A DNA stretch of 9,998 nt from Anaerolineales bacterium (GTDB lineage Bacteria > Chloroflexota > Anaerolineae > 4572-78 > NAK82): assembly GCA_024643945.1 (NCBI GenBank), contig JAHELX010000179.1:1-9998 (forward strand). Direction: 5' to 3'. Both the position numbers and the translations under genes were made by a program. Shown piece by piece: positions 5,902 through 9,998 of this stretch. Positions within the stretch are counted from its first letter, which is position 1, and each line of letters starts with the position of its first letter. The notes beneath the pieces were generated by a model, which had not been told where the DNA came from, did no database searches, and saw only the letters and a list, made by a program, of their open reading frames with translations.

Positions 5902-5930
5902 CACTTGCACCTGCGGTCCAAGTGCAGGTG
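5902..5930 (-). repeat. Short insertion 2 in yifB fragment A (29 bp), two interleaved inverted repeats
   Basis: It is inserted inside the Met codon of KAAMQQ (A^TG). On the sense strand it starts CACCTGCACTTG and ends CAGGTGCAAGTG. CACTTG pairs with CAAGTG and CACCTGC with GCAGGTG; the two pairings interleave, so a pseudoknot-like or alternative fold is possible. It shares the CACCTGC start and the A^TG site with the insertion at 7741-7771. Confidence 0.7.
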
Positions 5931-5976
5931 TGGCCGCTTTGAGCAGGCTCTTCGCGGCCTCATCTACCTGGCAGAA

Positions 5977-5993
5977 TACCCAATGGGCACAGG
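5977..5993 (-). repeat. Short insertion 3 in yifB fragment A (17 bp)
   Basis: Sense-strand CCTGTG then CCC-ATT-GGG then TA, inserted between the Gln and Phe codons of EIRQFCQVDE. The intact copy joins CAG directly to TTC. Confidence 0.65.
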
Positions 5994-6017
5994 CTGGCGG
6001 ATCTCGGCCGGGCCCAT

Positions 6018-6042
6018 CCCCTTGACGGGGAGGCTGCGCACT
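6018..6042 (-). repeat. Short insertion 4 in yifB fragment A (25 bp)
   Basis: Sense strand: AGTGCGCAGCCT followed by CCCC-GTCAA-GGGG, inserted between the Asp and Met codons of TNADMGPAE. The first 15 bases match insertion 6 except for one C/T difference, although the two sit at different places in the gene. Confidence 0.7.
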
Positions 6043-6145
6043 GTCGGCATTGGTCACCACGCTTGTCTCCGCAAAGCGAGCCCGCTGACGCTCACGGGCG
6101 GTCTCCACCCGAGAGCGCACTGCCTTGGACGGCTCCCCCAGACGG

Positions 6146-6159
6146 CGAAGTCCCAGGGA
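6146..6159 (-). repeat. Short insertion 5 in yifB fragment A (14 bp)
   Basis: Sense strand TCCCTGGGACTTCG, inserted in the Asp codon of SSDRLG (AGCGA^C). Unlike the others its small palindrome (TCCC-T-GGGA) is at the 5' end. At exactly the same site fragment B carries a similar but much longer sequence (7505-7613), so this may be a shortened derivative. Confidence 0.6.
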
Positions 6160-6212
6160 TCGCTGCTCAGCTTCTCATAATCCACCCGAGGCACTTCCAC
6201 GTGAATGTCAAT

Positions 6213-6233
6213 CCCACAGGGAGGCTGCACACT
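6213..6233 (-). repeat. Short insertion 6 in yifB fragment A (21 bp, in frame)
   Basis: Sense strand AGTGTGCAGCCT followed by CCC-TGT-GGG, inserted between the Arg and Ile codons of LLDRIDIHVE. It is the only one with a length divisible by three and would add SVQPPCG without a stop. The same insertion is present in fragment B at 7667-7687, so it predates the duplication of the fragments. Confidence 0.7.
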
Positions 6234-6255
6234 CCGGTCCAGAAGCGGGCCGGAA

Positions 6256-6405
6256 GGGCAGGCAAGCGCCTGTATTCCTGCCGCACATGGGTAATGTACT
6301 TCAGCCAGGTGTCATGGTCGCCCTGGCGACGATACAGGTCCCGGACATGCACCAGCAGGCCGGCTGCTGTCTGGTCGTTGCCGCGTCCTCTGGCGTTAAT
6401 TAACC
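6256..6405 (-). pseudogene. C-terminal fragment of a SWIM zinc finger-type protein
   Basis: The minus-strand frame reads INARGRGNDQTAAGLLVHVR, then DLYRRQGDHDTWLKYITHVR and QEYRRLPAL, then fuses in frame into yifB fragment A at about 6255. The pattern ArG-x-x-x-Y/D-x-x-AAxLLxxVRDLYRRxG, followed by Wxx-Yixxlrxx-YRRLpaL, is what I remember at the C-terminus of SWIM zinc-finger proteins in Chloroflexota and cyanobacteria. The zinc-binding SWIM motif itself would lie upstream and is absent. Its other end abuts the stop of the AbiEii partner gene. Confidence 0.5.
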
Positions 6406-6409
6406 TTGT

Positions 6410-6715
6410 TCAAATATAAGCCAGGTTGGGATCATCGCGGATGTAAGCCAGCCGCTGTCCCAGATAGGGCAAGGGAGGAAGATTGTGCCAACGGCGCAGG
6501 AGGTGGTAGGCAGGCGAGGTCAGCAACTGGCAGCGATCCACGGCTCCGCGCCAGGCTGGACGGCGAATTTCAATTAGCGTCTCCTCTTCGGGTAGTACCC
6601 CAAAATCCCAAGCTGCGCACAGTCGGGCCAGGAAATCGACTCGCTCGGCCAGCGTGCGGATGGTTGAAGGAGTTGCTCTATCAGGGTAAAGCGCACCATC
6701 AATCCACGAGGGCAT
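6410..6715 (-). CDS. Small partner protein of the AbiEii-type gene, function unknown
   Basis: The 101-residue protein starts MPSWIDGALYPDRATPSTIR, continues LAERVDFLARLCAAWDFGVL and EETLIEIRRPAWRGAVDRCQ, and ends RLAYIRDDPNLAYI. GAGGA in the 3' end of the AbiEii gene is well spaced before ATG 6715, and the two genes overlap by 17 bases, so they are almost certainly translated together. It is not an AbiEi-type winged-helix antitoxin by sequence, and I do not recognise a domain. By position it may be the antitoxin or a co-factor of the nucleotidyltransferase. The stop lies only five bases from the SWIM fragment, so the natural C-terminus might be altered. Confidence 0.6.
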   Translation of the reverse strand: MPSWIDGALYPDRATPSTIRTLAERVDFLARLCAAWDFGVLPEEETLIEIRRPAWRGAVDRCQLLTSPAYHLLRRWHNLPPLPYLGQRLAYIRDDPNLAYI

Positions 6716-7412
6716 CGAGAAATTCCTCTTCGAACCAGGTCCGCACCTGCTCAGCCTCGGCTCTTTGGCCAGGGTCTGAAATTTGGTTCACTGGGCGATG
6801 CAATGCGATACGTGTCAAATGCGTTTCAACAGCTAGACGGGCACGGTAGGTATCAGTATCGCTGCTGGCTAACTTCTGCCGTTGCTGCCACAACTGCCAG
6901 CACTGTTCGGGGGTTGTTAAGCCATTCTGACACAGGGCATAGATGTCACGAAAATCGCGCGGAGCACCGCGTTCCACCAGGGCCACCATCTTGCTCGCCA
7001 CCAGGTCAGAAAAGCTGTCCAGCGGCACGTCAATCCAGACGGCTGATACTGAAGGCTCAAGCTGAGCAGAGCGCTCCGCAATTTGAAAGCTGAAAACCAC
7101 TGTCTCGCCCTGCACGAGTTCAACGCTGACCACATCACCCCAGGTACGGCTACGAACTGCACCATAGGGACCAAGCGCCTCTTCAAGCACTTGGGTGACC
7201 TGCTCTTTGTCTCGACTTGTCGCTGACTGAATCCACCAGGCATCAACATCGTGAGTAGGACGATAATCAAGATAGTGCAATAGGCCAAACGCGCCGCCCA
7301 AGGAAATCTTGTCGTTCAATCCGTTGTTTACCAAGGTATGTAAACAGAGTTCGGCATAGTCCGGAATATGGGAAGGACGGTGTGGCTGCAATGAGTTTCT
7401 GCTTTCCATCAT
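6699..7412 (-). CDS. Nucleotidyltransferase AbiEii/AbiGii toxin family protein
   Basis: The 237-residue protein carries the nucleotidyltransferase signature: SLGGAFGLLHYLDYRPTHDVDAWW with GG at 39-40 and the metal-binding D55-V-D57. Farther on are VSVELVQGETVVFSFQIAER (a beta segment that usually supplies the third acidic residue) and DLVASKMVALVERGAPRDFRDIYAL with K141 and RDFRDI (152-157), all typical of the AbiEii/AbiGii family (PF08843). Characterised members transfer nucleotides to tRNA or other targets and act as type IV toxins in abortive phage infection; the target here is unknown. A TATACT promoter lies 63 bases upstream. The ATG at 7412 has only a weak ribosome site (AAGTGA), and the adjacent ATG at 7409 is an alternative. 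The cassette is bracketed by yifB fragments that overlap by about 96 bases. Confidence 0.85.
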   Translation of the reverse strand: MMESRNSLQPHRPSHIPDYAELCLHTLVNNGLNDKISLGGAFGLLHYLDYRPTHDVDAWWIQSATSRDKEQVTQVLEEALGPYGAVRSRTWGDVVSVELVQGETVVFSFQIAERSAQLEPSVSAVWIDVPLDSFSDLVASKMVALVERGAPRDFRDIYALCQNGLTTPEQCWQLWQQRQKLASSDTDTYRARLAVETHLTRIALHRPVNQISDPGQRAEAEQVRTWFEEEFLDALVD

Positions 7413-7474
7413 TCACTTACATTGACAGGCATGCTACACCTGCTGGTGCGGTTATTATGCATTTCGTTTGCACA

Positions 7475-7504
7475 AGTATACTATAAATTTACTCCGGTGA
7501 ACAA
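7475..7504 (-). promoter_or_regulatory. Promoter of the AbiEii operon
   Basis: Minus strand: -35 TTGTTC (7499-7504), 18-base spacer, -10 TATACT (7475-7480). The -10 is the centre of AAGTATACTA (7474-7483), identical to the boxes at 5280 and 8350, although the surrounding sequence is otherwise different. This makes it an independent occurrence, not just part of the duplicated block. Confidence 0.55.
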
Positions 7505-7613
7505 TGAACAAGAGGCAAGGCGCTTGCGCAAGCGTCGCGCCCCTGGACCAAAACTTGGGAAAGCCTTTTTCCCAAACCATTTTCAAACCTTCAGGGTGAA
7601 GTCCTGCCAGGGA
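7505..7613 (-). repeat. Composite multi-hairpin element at the insertion-5 site of yifB fragment B
   Basis: On the sense strand yifB stops being recognisable after AGCGA (7614) and continues TCCCTGGCAGGACTTCA. Three structures follow: TTCA-CCC-TGAA (7590-7600 region), TTGGGAAA paired with TTTCCCAA (7555-7562 with 7568-7575), and the perfect 14-base palindrome CGCTTGCGCAAGCG (7521-7534). It separates fragment B from the AbiEii promoter. It resembles palindromic intergenic repeats I associate with Chloroflexota genomes. The left limit is uncertain. Confidence 0.45.
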
Positions 7614-7666
7614 TCGCTGCTCAGCTTCTCGTAGTCCACCCGAGGCACTTCCACGTGAATGTCAAT

Positions 7667-7687
7667 CCCACAGGGAGGCTGCACACT
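7667..7687 (-). repeat. Insertion 6 as found in yifB fragment B (21 bp)
   Basis: Identical in sequence and position to the insertion at 6213-6233 (AGTGTGCAGCCT, then CCC-TGT-GGG on the sense strand), so it was inherited and not inserted twice. Confidence 0.7.
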
Positions 7688-7740
7688 CCGGTCCAGCAAC
7701 GGGGCGGAGATGCGCTTCTGGTAGCGGGAGACCATGGTCA

Positions 7741-7771
7741 CCCCGCGCCGCGCCGCTCTGCGGGGCAGGTG
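7741..7771 (-). repeat. Short insertion 7 in yifB fragment B (31 bp)
   Basis: Sense strand begins CACCTG, then CCCCGC pairs with GCGGGG at the 3' end across a GC-rich loop. It splits the first Met codon of CSMTMVSRYQ (TCTA^TGACC). The start CACCTGC and the A^TG target are the same as for insertion 2. Confidence 0.7.
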
Positions 7772-7826
7772 TAGAGCAGGTGCATTCCTTCTCGGAATCT
7801 CCCCAGTAGCCGCACGGGCAGGGATT

Positions 7827-7995
7827 TAAACAAAGGCCAGCTTCTGTTGTCGTTTCAGGTCCTGAGTGACCTTCAAGGGATGTTTGAGGTCGAGATTGTT
7901 GACCTCGCTTAGTTCAAGTTGTCTCGCTGAGAGGTGAGAGGCTGGGATAAGACAGCAGCTGCAGACCCTCTATGAACTGGCAGTCTCGCTTCTAC
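7827..7995 (-). other. Gene-poor stretch with a possible C-terminal coding fragment
   Basis: A minus-strand frame ending at TAA 7826-7828 reads ARQLELSEVNNLDLKHPLKV and TQDLKRQQKLAFV, which looks protein-like, but I do not recognise it and it has no start. Another frame reads QFIEGLQLLSYPSLSPLSET before its stop. This is where a PIN-domain (VapC) gene would often follow a DUF2281 gene; none is present. These may be tails of deleted genes. Confidence 0.25.
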
Positions 7996-8229
7996 CTACA
8001 TCCACTCACGATTGCGGACCTCGCGAACCCATTGGCTACTGTCTTCCATCTCAGCGCGGTCGCTCCACATGCCGATGAAGGCTTCACTAGCCAGATCAGT
8101 CGCATCGGCCTTCTTTTTGCGACTGGGCCTCTGGTAGCGGGTACTCAGGAAGGCGATAAAATCGGCTACCTGTTGCTGTGCTTCGCTAGGAAGTGAGTTA
8201 AAATCTTTCCAGACCTGTTCTTTGTTCAT
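7996..8229 (-). CDS. DUF2281 domain-containing antitoxin-like protein
   Basis: The 77-residue protein begins MNKEQVWKDFNSLPSEAQQQ and VADFIAFLSTRYQ, the DUF2281-type pattern of two short helices seen in VapB-like antitoxins. It has a basic linker RPSRKKK (34-40) and ends SEAFIGMWSDRAEMEDSSQW followed by VREVRNREWM, a tail common to Chloroflexota and cyanobacterial members (from memory). Family proteins usually precede a PIN-domain ribonuclease toxin; here no toxin follows, so the gene is an orphan or its partner was deleted. The ATG at 8229 fits the usual N-terminus; the open frame extends far upstream (to 8550) but that part lies in the neighbouring gene and promoter. A TATACT promoter lies about 120 bases upstream. 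A scrambled copy is present at 4335-4445. Confidence 0.7.
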   Translation of the reverse strand: MNKEQVWKDFNSLPSEAQQQVADFIAFLSTRYQRPSRKKKADATDLASEAFIGMWSDRAEMEDSSQWVREVRNREWM

Positions 8230-8350
8230 CCGTCGGCTCTTTCGTTTCCTCTGTCTGTACGGCAAAGAAGGCGGCAGATCTAAAGCGACTGCCTCTTCCG
8301 ATATGGCAGTCCTCAAACCGATACCACGTAAGATGCTGTTTGTCAGTGTA

Positions 8351-8379
8351 AGTATACTATGAGTTCCCTTTTCTGAACA
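8351..8379 (-). promoter_or_regulatory. Promoter upstream of the DUF2281 gene
   Basis: Minus strand -10 TATACT (8351-8356), 17-base spacer, TGTTCA (8374-8379) as a weak -35. Sequence and spacing match 5281-5309 because both lie in a duplicated block. The leader to the DUF2281 ATG is about 115 bases and holds no obvious structure. Confidence 0.45.
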
Positions 8380-8390
8380 GTTAGGAAAGG
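8367..8390. repeat. Palindrome CCTTTTCT / AGGAAAGG, copy near the DUF2281 promoter
   Basis: Same inverted repeat as 5297-5320 with one base changed in the right arm. It sits between the 272-aa gene stop and the promoter, overlapping the -35. Confidence 0.5.
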
Positions 8391-8401
8391 ATGCAAGCGA
8401 C

Positions 8402-9220
8402 TTAAGACAGCAAATCATCCAGGAGTGTCGTCTGCACCACGTCCCAGCCGGTATAAGGACTGGGCTGCAAGCGGAAATATGCCTCCACCTGCCCATTACT
8501 CTTCTGCCCTGCGTCATTCCAGGCAACGACGGCGCATACCTTTGCCTCATCCCCCTCCACCTGGACCGTGATGGGCTTTATTGTAACGCGATTGGTTGGC
8601 GGCAGGCGTTCCCAAACGGCCTCAATCCTCTGTTGGAATTGCGCTGCTGTGATCGGCTCTCCTTGCGCGTTGAACAGCGGCTGTTTGGCCAGGCCGGGCA
8701 GGAAGTACTCCTTGTCGTGAGTGAACACGTCAAGCACAAAATGCTCTACCCACATTTGCACGTCATATTCAGGGGTGCTGTATGTGAAATGGGTCATCAT
8801 TCCTTCGACGCGGATATCGTCCATCTCTTGGTCGAGTAGTTCCTCAGTGAGGTAGCGGTACGCTTCTAGCTCATCTACATCCCCGAGAAAATCAACGGCA
8901 ACGCCGTGAGCTGCCAGTAAATCGAGCAAGGCTGTTAGTGCTTCGCCGACTGCGTGCAGAGGTAGGTCACTCAAGGACCGGATGGGTGGATCGCCGATCC
9001 GCTGGCGGACAGTGATGCGCTCTGCCTGCTCGAATTGCCGTTCAAATTCGAGAATGTGATCAAGCCATTCACTTTCTACCTCAGGCGAAAGCCTGGAATC
9101 CGTATACTCACACTCCAGACCGTACTTGTTGCGCAACGTGTCTCTTTTTGCCTGGCTAAGCGATTCCTGGATGCGTCGCCGCATCTCGTCTAGCCATTCG
9201 TTGTTTATGCTGTTCTCCAC
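8402..9220 (-). CDS. 272-aa hypothetical protein with a possible NTF2-like C-terminal domain
   Basis: The protein starts at GTG 9220 (MENSINNEWLDEMRRRIQES), with AGGTGG about ten bases upstream, 21 bases after the yifB stop. Residues 1-75 are charged and helical; 80-150 contain ALTALLDLLAAHGVAVDFLG and an acidic stretch EELLDQEMDDIRVEGM. The C-terminal 110 residues alternate strands and helices: WVEHFVLDVFTHDKEYFLPG, FQQRIEAVWERLPPTNRVTI, VEGDEAKVCAVVAWNDAGQ and VEAYFRLQPSPYTGWDVVQT. The last part has the look of an NTF2/SnoaL-like cone fold, but this is inference. No catalytic motif, signal peptide or membrane segment is seen, and I do not recognise the family. It may be co-transcribed with yifB. 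A second copy with a 433-bp deletion lies at 5332-5717. Confidence 0.6.
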   Translation of the reverse strand: MENSINNEWLDEMRRRIQESLSQAKRDTLRNKYGLECEYTDSRLSPEVESEWLDHILEFERQFEQAERITVRQRIGDPPIRSLSDLPLHAVGEALTALLDLLAAHGVAVDFLGDVDELEAYRYLTEELLDQEMDDIRVEGMMTHFTYSTPEYDVQMWVEHFVLDVFTHDKEYFLPGLAKQPLFNAQGEPITAAQFQQRIEAVWERLPPTNRVTIKPITVQVEGDEAKVCAVVAWNDAGQKSNGQVEAYFRLQPSPYTGWDVVQTTLLDDLLS

Positions 9221-9241
9221 CTTGATTATGCCACCTTTAAA

Positions 9242-9997
<756 letters not shown>

Positions 9998-9998
9998 G

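Larger units (their letters stand above)
5739..6255 (-). pseudogene. yifB/comM C-terminal fragment A, interrupted by six short hairpin insertions
   Basis: Compared with the intact yifB at 9242-9997, this stretch covers the last 130 or so codons, from PLLDR to the stop ([11 protein letters not shown] 5739-5741). Six insertions of 20, 29, 17, 25, 14 and 21 bases interrupt it (listed separately), five of them breaking the frame. Without them the frame is open throughout and reads KLSSDRLGEPSKAVRSRVET, ARERQRARFAETSVVTNAD, and on to AKSLLKAAMQQMHLSARAYH. Most base differences from the intact gene that I checked are silent, so this copy descends from a functional yifB. At 6255 homology stops and a SWIM-protein tail begins. 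Confidence 0.85.
7614..7826 (-). pseudogene. yifB/comM fragment B with two short insertions
   Basis: This minus-strand stretch corresponds to the region from NPCPCGYWGDSEKECTCS to DYEKLSSD of the intact yifB. It contains the zinc-binding cysteine cluster and SRYQKRIS-PLLDR. Insertions lie at 7741-7771 (frame-breaking) and 7667-7687 (in frame, shared with fragment A). Homology ends at 7826 on one side, where unrelated sequence begins, and at 7614 on the other. Bases 7614-7709 overlap the part of yifB also present in fragment A (6160-6255), and the two are nearly identical there, closer to each other than to the intact gene. Confidence 0.8.

Noticed and set aside
5839..6233. Insertions as translational bypass elements like T4 gene 60 or mitochondrial byps
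   Set aside because: I looked for matching take-off and landing codons at the insert borders and found none; one insertion is even in frame and open. Kept only as a speculative option.
6063..6419. Overlapping plus-strand frames across yifB fragment A and the SWIM tail
   Set aside because: They run antisense to recognisable coding remnants and contain Arg/Pro-rich nonsense typical of GC-rich shadows.

Overview
The window reads like accessory DNA from a Chloroflexota-type bacterium (Anaerolineae-like). This is an inference from recognisable small families: the short W-x-DW / TxLTG / DQ protein tail at the left edge, the DUF2281 and TumE-type small proteins, a SWIM-type tail and a YifB/ComM ATPase. 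I saw no rRNA, tRNA, CRISPR array or transposase gene.

Left part (1-4123, plus strand). The C-terminal end of a small Chloroflexota-type protein is followed by an AT-rich block with an L-2-amino-thiazoline-4-carboxylate (ATC) hydrolase-family gene, then a short-chain dehydrogenase reduced to its two ends. Next come an intact alpha/beta hydrolase, a DJ-1/PfpI-type protein lacking its N-terminus, and an in-frame chimera of an acyltransferase-3 tail with an N-truncated zinc-type (MDR) oxidoreductase. A similar 16-bp operator-like motif lies upstream of the ATC hydrolase, the SDR remnant and the hydrolase, which suggests one regulator once controlled all three.

Right part (4213-9998, minus strand). 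This is an island of toxin-antitoxin and abortive-infection type modules interleaved with pieces of yifB/comM. From right to left: an intact but window-truncated yifB; a 272-aa unknown protein; a DUF2281 antitoxin-like gene; a yifB fragment; an AbiEii nucleotidyltransferase with a small partner; a SWIM-protein tail; a second yifB fragment; a deleted copy of the 272-aa gene; a TumE-type toxin with its antitoxin; and a scrambled DUF2281 remnant. Three of the module promoters share the palindrome AAGTATACTA around a TATACT -10 box.

Most unusual feature. Compared with the intact yifB in the same window, the two yifB fragments carry seven distinct short insertions of 14-31 bp; one is present in both fragments. 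Read on the yifB sense strand, six of the seven have a short 5' leader and then a hairpin at or within two bases of the 3' end, often CCC-loop-GGG. Two pairs at different sites share their leader. Removing them from the longer fragment restores about 130 codons of open, conserved yifB frame. This looks like a family of very small hairpin insertion elements that I cannot match to a named family.

All comparisons were made by eye, without alignment software or databases. Deletions, fusions and duplications are frequent here, so long-read confirmation of the assembly matters.
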